64,000 nt of DNA, from contig NZ_CANMAO010000002.1 in assembly GCF_947495845.1 (NCBI RefSeq), forward strand, positions 1 to 64,000, given 5' to 3'. Position 1 is the first letter of the stretch; each line of letters opens with the position of its first letter. Under the pieces are notes generated by a model that worked only from the letters and a program-made list of their open reading frames with translations, was not told the DNA's origin and did not search any database. Of this stretch, positions 56,616-64,000 are shown in pieces. The position numbers and the translations under genes were made by a program. The DNA is from an uncultured Endozoicomonas sp. (GTDB lineage Bacteria; Pseudomonadota; Gammaproteobacteria; Pseudomonadales; Endozoicomonadaceae).

Positions 56616-57071
56616 TTATTCTTCAACACGTAGCCAGGTCTGGGAACGGCCAAGCAGGGCAAAGCCGATGTAACCACGAACTTCCAGCTTCTCACCACCA
56701 TCGGTGACTTTCATGTTAGCGCTGTATACTTTGCCTGACGCTGGATCAACAATTTCACCATCGTCGTACTTACTGCCCTGTTTTTCCATGCCCCAGAGAA
56801 TAGTCATCCCTTCAATCTTCTGATCTTTCAAGTCACCTTCGCACAGGTTGCAGATGTCATCTTTTGACTCAGGATCGAGCAGCTTGGTGATTTTGCCAGA
56901 GAGCGTTCCGTTGTCTTCAAAAATAGTGACATAGCTGGTGGCGTCGCCAGTTTCATCATCAATGGTTTTCCAGGTTCCCAATGGTGAAGCAGCGAAAGTG
57001 AGGGTTGAAAGAGTGGTCAGCAAAAAGCCTGCTGCCAGTTTTCCCATTTTGAAAGACGTCATCTGTGACAT
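56616..57071 (-). CDS. DUF2147 family exported protein
   Basis: 151 residues. Signal peptide (KMGKLAAGFLLTTLSTLTFA, cut near AAS), then the lipocalin-like DUF2147 pattern PLGTWKTIDDETGDATSYV, ICNLCEGDLKDQKI and the closing GFALLGRSQTWLRVE. A CxxC pair is present. Periplasmic, function unknown. The ATG at 57069-57071 was preferred over a TTG two codons upstream. Confidence 0.88.
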   Translation of the reverse strand: MSQMTSFKMGKLAAGFLLTTLSTLTFAASPLGTWKTIDDETGDATSYVTIFEDNGTLSGKITKLLDPESKDDICNLCEGDLKDQKIEGMTILWGMEKQGSKYDDGEIVDPASGKVYSANMKVTDGGEKLEVRGYIGFALLGRSQTWLRVEE

Positions 57072-57169
57072 TGTCAAAAATCTCCGTAGTGCCGATGTGG
57101 CTGATTATTATTATGAGTCCAAAAGCATACCGAATCTGTTTACTTTTCGTAAGAGCATGATCGTGAATT

Positions 57170-57251
57170 ATACCAATGGCGAGGAACTTCAACGCAGATC
57201 CAGTTGGTCAAAATGGCTGCGCAGCCCATAATTTAAAAACAGAATTGGTAT
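57170..57251. repeat. MITE-like palindromic repeat, copy C (internally deleted)
   Basis: 82 bp, same orientation as copy B. Left end ATACCAATGGCG joins directly to GAGGAACTTCAACGC of the interior, right end AATTATGGG-type arm intact with ATTGGTAT. Missing about 80 bp between short ATGGCG homologies. Its last base is the first base of the stop codon (minus strand) of the AraC-type gene. Confidence 0.85.
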
Positions 57252-58264
57252 TAATCGTTGAGATAGAATAATTTACCTCGAACACTTCGCCTGAACTCTG
57301 TGGGCGTTAGCTCATAGTCACGCTTAAAAATGCGGGCAAAGTAATCAGGATCATTAAACCCTGCCTGAACCGCAATTTCGGCAATGCCCAGATTCGTATT
57401 CTTTAATAGATCCCTCGCCTGATCAAGTCGGATTTGGCGGACGTAAGCCATGGGTGTGGTTCTTGCTGCTTCGCGGAATCGGCGATTGAGCGTGCGGCTG
57501 TTTAAGTCGGATAACCGACAAAGGTCTTCAATGGTGATATCACTGGCGAAGTGCTGGTGGATGAAATCTTGCAACGCCACTATCACTTCATCCTGATGTG
57601 CGGTTTTATGATCTTCAGCAAAGTGGGTTTCTTTGAAGGATTTTCGAATCTCATGGGAGAACTGCTGCTCAACTTTGCGGGCAATGGCCGTGCTGAAAGC
57701 ACCCTCAATAAGATGCACCATAAGGTCGGCAACGGAATTGACACTCCCGGCACAATAAATACGCCCAGCCCGGGTAATTAAATGATTTGGCATAAAATCT
57801 ACGGCAGGAAAAGCCCGCTGCAACCTGTTCATGTAGAACCAGTGCGTTGTGGCGGGTTGTCGATTCAAGAGTCCGGCCGCGGCCAGAAACGTAACGCCGG
57901 TTCCGGCAACCACAAAAACAGCGCCTGCTTTGTGTTGTTCTTTGATCCAATCAACGATCGCCGGGTTTTTCCGCACCAGTGGCACAGGGTTGCGCCACAG
58001 TGCGGGTATTAATATCAAATCACCGTGCCCGGTTTCTGATAATGGGCAGTCGGGTGTGACTCTTAAACCCCCGGTGGTCGTCACTGCGCTTTCCTGATTT
58101 GCGCAAAAGAGAATATCAATTTTATCGGGTGTTTTGTGGGTGTTCTGATAAGTGCGGGCTGCCTCGAGCATTTCCAAAGGCAGAGTAATGCTGGTACTGA
58201 TCATATGCTCAATGGTCAGAATAAATACTCGGCGGATGGACAGTGAAACGGGCTGCTTAAGCAT
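57251..58264 (-). CDS. GlxA-type AraC family regulator with DJ-1/PfpI-like domain
   Basis: 337 residues. The N-terminal GATase1/DJ-1-like domain (about 10-200) has the frame VVAGTGVTFLAAAGLL, where relatives carry a Cys at the nucleophile elbow (here Thr/Gly), then RQPATTHWFYMNRLQRAFP. The C-terminal AraC domain (about 240-330) has two helix-turn-helix units, DITIEDLCRLSDLNSRTLNR and IAEIAVQAGFNDPDYFARIFK. The target is unknown. The C-terminus ends in a MITE-like repeat. Confidence 0.88.
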   Translation of the reverse strand: MLKQPVSLSIRRVFILTIEHMISTSITLPLEMLEAARTYQNTHKTPDKIDILFCANQESAVTTTGGLRVTPDCPLSETGHGDLILIPALWRNPVPLVRKNPAIVDWIKEQHKAGAVFVVAGTGVTFLAAAGLLNRQPATTHWFYMNRLQRAFPAVDFMPNHLITRAGRIYCAGSVNSVADLMVHLIEGAFSTAIARKVEQQFSHEIRKSFKETHFAEDHKTAHQDEVIVALQDFIHQHFASDITIEDLCRLSDLNSRTLNRRFREAARTTPMAYVRQIRLDQARDLLKNTNLGIAEIAVQAGFNDPDYFARIFKRDYELTPTEFRRSVRGKLFYLND

Positions 58265-58457
58265 AAGTTCAACAATATAGTTGTTAACAATACAGGGTGT
58301 AGTGGTTTTTTATCTGGGTGAATGTCTTTTTCATCCGGATAAGTTTACCACAAACCCATTACACTGATAGTAACTTTCCGCTTTAAGCAATTTCCCTGAT
58401 TACCGTCATGCTCTTTTCCCATGGAATGCAGAGCAAGTTATTTTACAGGAGTATGGT

Positions 58458-60296
58458 TTGTCCAGATTACCCGTTATTGTTGCCCAGGGTGGCATTAGCC
58501 CCGCCGGCAGAACATCCGGTTTTCATGGTTATCGCCGACTTGTGCTGGAAAGCCTGGAGGGCAATGCTCAGAAAGAAACCATCGAGGCATTGCGGGTTCT
58601 GAGAAATCTGCCAGAAGACACGAGCCGTGAAGATATTCTATCGGGCACACTGGTGCGCAGGTTGGAAAAGAACCTGTTCAATAGTGATGCCATTGATATT
58701 CATCAGGCGATTAAAGCGGAAGAGGGGACTGAGATCGTCTTGAGTGCCCGACGTTTACCAGACCCTCTACCAGAAGGTTGGCAGGTAGAACCCCTTGACG
58801 GTGGTCGTATAAAGGTTCGAATTGCCAACCCACAACCGATGCTGGTGCCCTGTACCCGTAAATCGCCAGTCAATGCAGCAGGGCAGCTACCCAGTGGTTT
58901 TTCGCCCGAAAAACTCTACCAATCCCGCAATCATCCACGTTCGTTGGCCATGACGGTTTATGGCGCATCCGATGCCATCGGTTCTTCCGGTATAGACTGG
59001 CAAGCTCTGAAACAAAAACTCAGCCCGGATGATATTGCAGTGTATTCCGGCAGTGCCATGGGGCAGATGGATTACAACGGCTACGGCGGCATGCTTAAGG
59101 CTCGCCTGATGGGTAAACGGGTAACCTCAAAACAGTGTCCCCTTGGGTTTGCGGAAATGTCCGCGGACTTTATCAATGCCTATATTCTTGGCTCACTAGG
59201 GAATACCGGCACCAGCATGGGTGCCTGTGCCACCATGCTTTATAACCTTGAACAGGGTTTGCAGGAAATTCGCAGTGGTCGTCGCCGTTTAGTGATTGTC
59301 GGTAACAGTGAGGCACCGATCTTACCGGAAATTTTGGAAGGCTATTCCACCATGGGGGCTCTGACCACCGATGCAGCCCTGAGGCAGCTGGATGGTTTAT
59401 CCGACAGTGAAAACCCGGACTGGCGTCGCTCTTGCCGACCTTTTGGCAATAATGCCGGCTTCACTATTGCTGAATCGTCTCAGTTTCTGGTGTTAATGGA
59501 TGATGAGCTGGCTCTTGAAATTGGCGCCGATATTCTGGGTGCCGTTGCGGACGTTTTCATCAATGCGGACGGTTTTAAAAAATCCATTTCAGCCCCGGGT
59601 GCTGGTAACCATCTCACCGTGGCGAGAGCTGCCGCGATGGGTAGAGCCATTGCCGGTGAAGATGCATTACGCCATCGCAGTTTTGTCCAGGCTCATGGCA
59701 CGGGAACGCCGCAGAATCGAGTCACAGAGTCGCAGATTCTTAATGATACAGCCAAGGTATTTGGTATAAAGAACTGGCCTGTTGCCGCTGTGAAAAGTTA
59801 TCTGGGGCATTCTATTGGCGCAGCTGGTGGTGACCAGATCATGGCAACTCTGGGAGCGTGGAAATATGGCGTGATTCCCGGCATTCAAACGATTACCGGG
59901 CTGGCTGATGATGTTTGCTCGGAGTATCTGAACATTCTTCAGCAGCACCGAGAGATAGCGCCGTCTGAAATGGACCTGGCATTGATCAATGCCAAGGGCT
60001 TTGGTGGTAATAATGCAACGGCGTTGCTGTTGAGCCCCACATTAACCAGAAAGATGCTGTTGTCACGCCATGGCGATAAGGCGATGAGTTCATGGCAAAA
60101 ACGCAATGAATCGGTCGGCGCACAGCAGGAAGAATACGAGAGAGGTTGTCTTGATCGCTCCGTTAATCCTATTTACCAGTTCGGTGAGGGTGTTCTGGAT
60201 GGCACATCGCTGAGTTTTTCCGATGATAAAATCGAAGTGCCAGGGTTTGGTAAGGCGGTAAATCTGAAGCTTGAGAACCCTTACTGGTCTTTTTAA
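58458..60296 (+). CDS. fabY: Beta-ketoacyl synthase FabY
   Basis: 612 residues. FabY is the condensing enzyme that starts fatty-acid synthesis in Pseudomonas. Opening SRLPVIVAQGGISPAGRTSG, Cys in TSMGACATMLYNLEQGL, His in QAHGTGTPQNRVTE and VKSYLGHSIGAAGGDQI. Its length (against about 410 for FabB) and these motifs fit FabY. The start is a TTG seven bases after AGGAG; no in-frame ATG is available. Confidence 0.88.
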   Translation: MSRLPVIVAQGGISPAGRTSGFHGYRRLVLESLEGNAQKETIEALRVLRNLPEDTSREDILSGTLVRRLEKNLFNSDAIDIHQAIKAEEGTEIVLSARRLPDPLPEGWQVEPLDGGRIKVRIANPQPMLVPCTRKSPVNAAGQLPSGFSPEKLYQSRNHPRSLAMTVYGASDAIGSSGIDWQALKQKLSPDDIAVYSGSAMGQMDYNGYGGMLKARLMGKRVTSKQCPLGFAEMSADFINAYILGSLGNTGTSMGACATMLYNLEQGLQEIRSGRRRLVIVGNSEAPILPEILEGYSTMGALTTDAALRQLDGLSDSENPDWRRSCRPFGNNAGFTIAESSQFLVLMDDELALEIGADILGAVADVFINADGFKKSISAPGAGNHLTVARAAAMGRAIAGEDALRHRSFVQAHGTGTPQNRVTESQILNDTAKVFGIKNWPVAAVKSYLGHSIGAAGGDQIMATLGAWKYGVIPGIQTITGLADDVCSEYLNILQQHREIAPSEMDLALINAKGFGGNNATALLLSPTLTRKMLLSRHGDKAMSSWQKRNESVGAQQEEYERGCLDRSVNPIYQFGEGVLDGTSLSFSDDKIEVPGFGKAVNLKLENPYWSF

Positions 60297-60328
60297 AATC
60301 AATCTTTCCTGCCAACGTTAGTTTCAAT

Positions 60329-60368
60329 AAGGTTCTTCATGTTTAATCGCAGAAGAACCTTTTCTTTT
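60329..60368 (+). terminator. Rho-independent terminator after fabY
   Basis: AAGGTTCTT, 15-base loop, AAGAACCTT, then ttctttt. Confidence 0.75.
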
Positions 60369-60478
60369 ATCGTCAGCCTACGATGGTTAAGTGATTTCTT
60401 ATTAAAGACATATTAATAAATAGACTATAAAGTACTGGAATAATTTTATATTTCCTGATGAACGAGGATAGAAAAAAC

Positions 60479-61867
60479 ATGTTTCGACCTTCGCTGTGCA
60501 TCTTGAGCTGCTTGTTCTTTTTTTCAGAGGTTACGATTGGCTCAGAAGTGGTGGAGGGGAGGCTGAACGTTTCGGAGGCGAAAGCCAGCACAGTTACCCT
60601 GTATCGCGACAAAGCATTTATTGCACAGACGTTTAATAAGCTTCCGAATCAACAAGGTGTTCTTGAGTTAGCCGGATTACCAATGAACCGTCAGAATGGC
60701 AGTCTCTGCCTTGAGTATCGAGATGGTAACCATGTCATTCGACCTGACACGATCACCTGGTATCTGGGAGGGCTGGATCGCGATAACTACTATCGCAAGC
60801 TGGTTGGTAAAACGGTTGAAGTGTTTGGCAGTGGTCTTAATGTTTCGGTTCAGGGCAAGTTAATTACTTTTCAGAATGGGGTCGGCCTTGTTGAAGGGAA
60901 TAATGGCAGACAGTATTTCGTTGACTATCAAGACCCGCAGGGGCTCAGGGTTTTATCCCGTGAACCGTCGGAGACCCAGGGAAAATATCTAAAATACCAT
61001 ACGGCCAATTTTGGGCAGCAAAAAACCGCGGGAAAGCTGCACCTGTCTTATATTACACCTCTACTGAGTTATGAAAGCCATTACCGATTAAGTGTTAACG
61101 CTTCAAACAGCGCTCCGCAAACAGGGCAACTATTGATGAAAGCATTGCTTTCAAACAGCTCCAGTATTGACTTCAGTAATGCAGAGATTCGGTTGGTGGC
61201 AGGAGATGCTTCCACTGCCCCTGGAATGTACAGAAAGGCGCAAATGATGGAAGCCAGCATGGCCGCAGACTTCACTAATCCATCAGAACGAGTCGGAGAA
61301 GTGCTGGTAACACCATTACCAAAACAGACAGCACTTCCGGCAAACAGCAGAGAGTTGATTAATCTGCTGGCGAAAACCCTGACACTGGAAAAATATTATA
61401 TTCTAGACACCTATGGCCGTAACGGTGGCAGGGGCGCACTTATGGCTGAGCGGCCAATACAGTACTGGCGGTTTAAAGCGCCGGTGGATTTACCGCCTGC
61501 CCCTTTACGTATGTACGATAAAGACAGCTCAGGTGTTGAAGTGATTGGTGGCCAGTCCTGGATGCCTAAAGCCACTGCCGGTGAAGACGTTTGGTTACCC
61601 ATCGCGGAAGCACTTGCTGTTCGGGTTGAACGTTCTCGGGTTGAAGTGCAGCAGAAAGGAGATAAAGAATTACAGGTTAAGTGGGATGTGAAAGTGTTCA
61701 ATGATCAAAAGCAATCCGTGACATTACTGCTACGGGAACGAGATGCCAATTTACTGAAGCTGTCTGATGTCAAAGGCGCCGTTCTTGATAAACACAACCA
61801 GCTTAAACTGGAAGTACCCGCTGGCAGCCGCAAGATCGCGTCATATATTGCCATTTTTCGTCGTTAG
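60479..61867 (+). CDS. DUF4139 domain exported protein
   Basis: 462 residues with signal peptide (FRPSLCILSCLFFFSEVTIG). Body of beta strands: STVTLYRDKAFIAQTF, then LSYITPLLSYESHYRLSV, typical of DUF4139 (MuiA C-terminal-like) proteins, and a late part KWDVKVFNDQKQSVTLLLRE. The ATG at 60479 has GAGGA upstream and was preferred to the ATG at 60458, which lacks a ribosome site. Function unknown; periplasmic or secreted. Confidence 0.8.
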   Translation: MFRPSLCILSCLFFFSEVTIGSEVVEGRLNVSEAKASTVTLYRDKAFIAQTFNKLPNQQGVLELAGLPMNRQNGSLCLEYRDGNHVIRPDTITWYLGGLDRDNYYRKLVGKTVEVFGSGLNVSVQGKLITFQNGVGLVEGNNGRQYFVDYQDPQGLRVLSREPSETQGKYLKYHTANFGQQKTAGKLHLSYITPLLSYESHYRLSVNASNSAPQTGQLLMKALLSNSSSIDFSNAEIRLVAGDASTAPGMYRKAQMMEASMAADFTNPSERVGEVLVTPLPKQTALPANSRELINLLAKTLTLEKYYILDTYGRNGGRGALMAERPIQYWRFKAPVDLPPAPLRMYDKDSSGVEVIGGQSWMPKATAGEDVWLPIAEALAVRVERSRVEVQQKGDKELQVKWDVKVFNDQKQSVTLLLRERDANLLKLSDVKGAVLDKHNQLKLEVPAGSRKIASYIAIFRR

Positions 61868-61882
61868 GCGCCGTCGTTAGGC
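61859..61882 (+). repeat. Small tandem duplication over the DUF4139 stop codon
   Basis: CGTCGTTAGGC twice (61859-61869 and 61872-61882). The stop TAG is in the first. Further repeats GC.CTTTTTTGA follow at 61881 and 61897. It is similar in position to the feoB-end repeats. Confidence 0.8.
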
Positions 61883-61921
61883 ACTTTTTTGAGTGAGCGC
61901 TTTTTTGAAACAGGAGCATTT

Positions 61922-62617
61922 TTGAACTATTCATCAATTGTCGTGTTGACGGGCGCCGGAGTTTCTGCCGAATCCGGTGTTCAGACGTTTAGAGCCAGTG
62001 ACGGTCTCTGGGAGAATCATCCCGTTGAAGAGGTGGCTACACCAGAAGGTTATGCCCGAAACCCCAAACTGGTTCAGAAATTCTATAATGATCGTCGCCG
62101 GCAGTTGTTCACGATAAATCCTAATCAAGCCCACATCGCTCTGGCTACGTTCGAACAACAGTTTAGCGGTGATTTTCTGTTGGTTACCCAGAATGTTGAT
62201 GATCTCCATGAGCGGGCAGGGAGCCAGAACTTGATTCATATGCACGGCGAATTGAAGAAAGCGCGGTGTCAGGATACAGATAACATTTTTCCATGGGATC
62301 AAGATCTTACGGTAGAAACCCCATGTGATTGTTGTGGCGTTCCGGGCAATCTTCGTCCTCACATCGTGTGGTTCGGTGAGATGCCGCTGCAGATGGATGA
62401 GATTTATCAGGCGCTGTCGACATGCGATCTTTTTGTTTCGATCGGTACATCAGGCAATGTCTATCCGGCAGCGGGTTTCTTTCAGGAGGCAGCCGCATCT
62501 GGCGCTAAAACCGTGGAACTGAATTTGGAGCCAGGGAATCACGGCTCTTTGTTCCATGAACAGATTTATGGACCGGCAACGGAAGTAGTTGATTCATTCT
62601 TTAAATCACTACTGTGA
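61922..62617 (+). CDS. cobB: NAD-dependent protein deacylase (sirtuin, CobB-type)
   Basis: 231 residues. SIR2 motifs [32 protein letters not shown], the catalytic His in [13 protein letters not shown] and zinc Cys CDCC. The Tyr and Arg of the [10 protein letters not shown] segment are the residues that give class III sirtuins desuccinylase activity. The TTG start at 61922, five bases after AGGAG, gives the same N-terminus as E. coli short-form CobB; an upstream TTG at 61889 is less likely. Confidence 0.92.
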   Translation: MNYSSIVVLTGAGVSAESGVQTFRASDGLWENHPVEEVATPEGYARNPKLVQKFYNDRRRQLFTINPNQAHIALATFEQQFSGDFLLVTQNVDDLHERAGSQNLIHMHGELKKARCQDTDNIFPWDQDLTVETPCDCCGVPGNLRPHIVWFGEMPLQMDEIYQALSTCDLFVSIGTSGNVYPAAGFFQEAAASGAKTVELNLEPGNHGSLFHEQIYGPATEVVDSFFKSLL

Positions 62618-62635
62618 GAAAGGAAGGGGCAGGTA

Positions 62636-63811
62636 TTACCCTGCCAGCCAGCCCATCGCTTCTTCCAGGCCGTTAATGGTTAATGGATACATTTTGCCTT
62701 CTACCTGCTCTTGCACAATTTGAGTAGAGGAGGTGTACTGCCATGCTCCGTGAGGAGAAGGGTTCAACCAGGCGACACGGTCAAAATGATTCAGCACCCG
62801 TGACATCCACACATAACCGGCTTCTTCATTAAAATGTTCCACACTGCCGCCCGGTGACGTGATTTCAAAGGGTGACATCGCGGCATCGCCGACAAATATC
62901 ACTCGATAATCTTTGCCATAGCGATGGATGACATCCCAGAGGCTGATTCTTTCCTGATAACGTCGGCGATTGTCCTGCCAAACACTTTCATATAGGTAAT
63001 TATGGAAGTAATAAAATTCGAGATGCTTAAACTCTGTGCGACAGCAGGCGAACAGTTCCTCGCAAAGCCGGACATGGTCGTCCATGGAACCGCCAATATC
63101 CATAAACAGTAAAACTTTTACGGAGTTGTGCCGTTCCGGCACCAGTTTGATGTCCAGCATGCCTTTATTGGCTGTAGAGCGGATGGTGTCGTCCAGATCC
63201 AGTTGGTCAGCAGCCCCCTGTCTTGCAAATCGACGAAGCCGGCGCAGTGCCATTTTCATATTGCGGCTGCCGAGCTGTTCATTGTCATCCAGATTTTTAA
63301 ATTCCCGTTTATCCCACACTTTCGTGGCTTTTCGGTGACGGGATTCGTGCTGACCGATGCGAATGCCTGAAGGGTTATACCCGTATGCGCCGTAAGGAGA
63401 AGTGCCCCCAGTACCAATCCACTTGTTGCCGCCCTGATGCCGCTCTTTCTGTTCATCAAGTCGTTGCCGGAAGGTGTCCAATAATTCTTGAAGGTCCTTC
63501 ATGGTCTTAATCTTGGCTTTATCATCATCGGACAGTTGCCGGATAAAATCCTCACGAAGCCATTCTTCCGGAATCAGCGCCTCCAGAAGATCGTCCATTG
63601 ACTCAAGCCCACTGAAAAAGGCCTGACAGGCTTTATCAAACTTGTCGTAATGACGCTCATCCTTAACCAGAATGGTGCGGGATAATTGATAAAATGCGTC
63701 CTGGTCAGCAAACGCCAAATGGGATTGAAACGCTGCCAGCAAATCAAGGTATTCCCTAGTGGTCGCTGGCACGCCAAAGGCTCTGACGGTGTCAAAGAAA
63801 TTCGTCAGCAT
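62636..63811 (-). CDS. CoxE-like VWA domain protein
   Basis: 391 residues. N-terminal helical part with TTREYLDLLAAF, a low-complexity middle (GGNKWIGTGGTSPYGAYGYN), and a C-terminal VWA domain with a variant MIDAS, LFMDIGGSMDD. CoxE-type proteins act with MoxR ATPases as metal-dependent assembly or chaperone pairs. The MoxR ATPase gene lies directly upstream (its end is at 63818). Confidence 0.9.
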   Translation of the reverse strand: MLTNFFDTVRAFGVPATTREYLDLLAAFQSHLAFADQDAFYQLSRTILVKDERHYDKFDKACQAFFSGLESMDDLLEALIPEEWLREDFIRQLSDDDKAKIKTMKDLQELLDTFRQRLDEQKERHQGGNKWIGTGGTSPYGAYGYNPSGIRIGQHESRHRKATKVWDKREFKNLDDNEQLGSRNMKMALRRLRRFARQGAADQLDLDDTIRSTANKGMLDIKLVPERHNSVKVLLFMDIGGSMDDHVRLCEELFACCRTEFKHLEFYYFHNYLYESVWQDNRRRYQERISLWDVIHRYGKDYRVIFVGDAAMSPFEITSPGGSVEHFNEEAGYVWMSRVLNHFDRVAWLNPSPHGAWQYTSSTQIVQEQVEGKMYPLTINGLEEAMGWLAG

Positions 63812-63817
63812 GGCGGA

Positions 63818-64000
63818 TTAACTCCGACGATTCATAAAGGCCAGACGTTCCAAGAGATACACATCCTGCTCATTTTTTACCAAAGCACCGTGGAGTGGCG
63901 GAATGGCTGTGCGGGTATCCCGGTTTTGGAGAATATCTGCAGGGATATCATCAGAATTCAATAGCTTGAGCCAATCTATTAATTCAGAGGTTGAGGGTTT
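63818..64000 (-). CDS. MoxR family AAA ATPase, C-terminal end (partial)
   Basis: The frame is open from the window edge to a stop at 63818. The last residues read SELIDWLKLLNSDDIPADIL, then ALVKNEQDVYLLERLAFMNRR, the closing signature of MoxR ATPases paired with CoxE-like proteins. The ATPase core is outside the window. It ends six bases before the VWA gene starts, so the two are co-transcribed. Confidence 0.88.
   Translation of the reverse strand, partial: KPSTSELIDWLKLLNSDDIPADILQNRDTRTAIPPLHGALVKNEQDVYLLERLAFMNRRS

Overview
The window looks like a chromosome segment of a marine-type gammaproteobacterium. The gene order is close to that of Pseudomonas and Oceanospirillales relatives: fabA-fabB, gpsA, uup-usp, fadBA, topA-(DUF6586)-sulA-lexA-psrA, csiV-mfd-gap and fabY. 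An Endozoicomonas/Hahellaceae-like host is my guess from this order plus a serine-catabolism pair and feoABC; the genus cannot be proven from the sequence alone. Core genes are roughly half G+C in lines I counted by hand (about 43-53%).

Layout. 1-8.5 kb: end of a DUF599 membrane protein, htpG, a proline-rich repeat protein of unknown function, sdaA plus a serine transporter, and fabB-fabA. 8.53-24.77 kb: a compositionally foreign island (33-45% G+C in lines I counted) inserted between fabA and gpsA. It starts with a tyrosine integrase and ends with a T7 gp16-like internal virion (ejection) protein. In between are a 1.5-kb repeat-rich control region, a winged-helix protein, a ParB-like protein, three related KilA-N genes (one followed by an AntA antirepressor domain), a second putative ejection protein, an HNH endonuclease and several small genes. 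I see no capsid, portal, terminase, tail or polymerase gene, so it is either a much-deleted podophage or a phage satellite that kept (or took) an ejection module. This is the most interesting part of the window.

24.9-38 kb: gpsA, DUF4389, sixA, an MFS transporter, uup, a universal stress protein, fadB-fadA behind a FadR-like operator, and topA. 38-47 kb: the sulA-lexA SOS pair with two LexA boxes, psrA with its own operator-like palindrome, an L,D-transpeptidase, two MscS-type channels around a lone pseudopilin, and a partner-switching module (response regulator-PP2C phosphatase, STAS antagonist, HATPase anti-sigma kinase). 47-64 kb: csiV-mfd, gap, feoABC behind an FNR-type box, a methyltransferase, DUF2147, a GlxA-type AraC regulator, fabY, a DUF4139 protein, a CobB-type sirtuin and a CoxE-like VWA protein with the end of its MoxR ATPase.

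Fatty-acid metabolism is strongly represented: fabA/fabB for unsaturated fatty-acid synthesis, fabY for initiation, fadBA for beta-oxidation, and the PsrA regulator. Three copies of a small palindromic MITE-like repeat (26.35, 45.71 and 57.17 kb) sit at gene ends. No rRNA, tRNA or CRISPR array was recognised.
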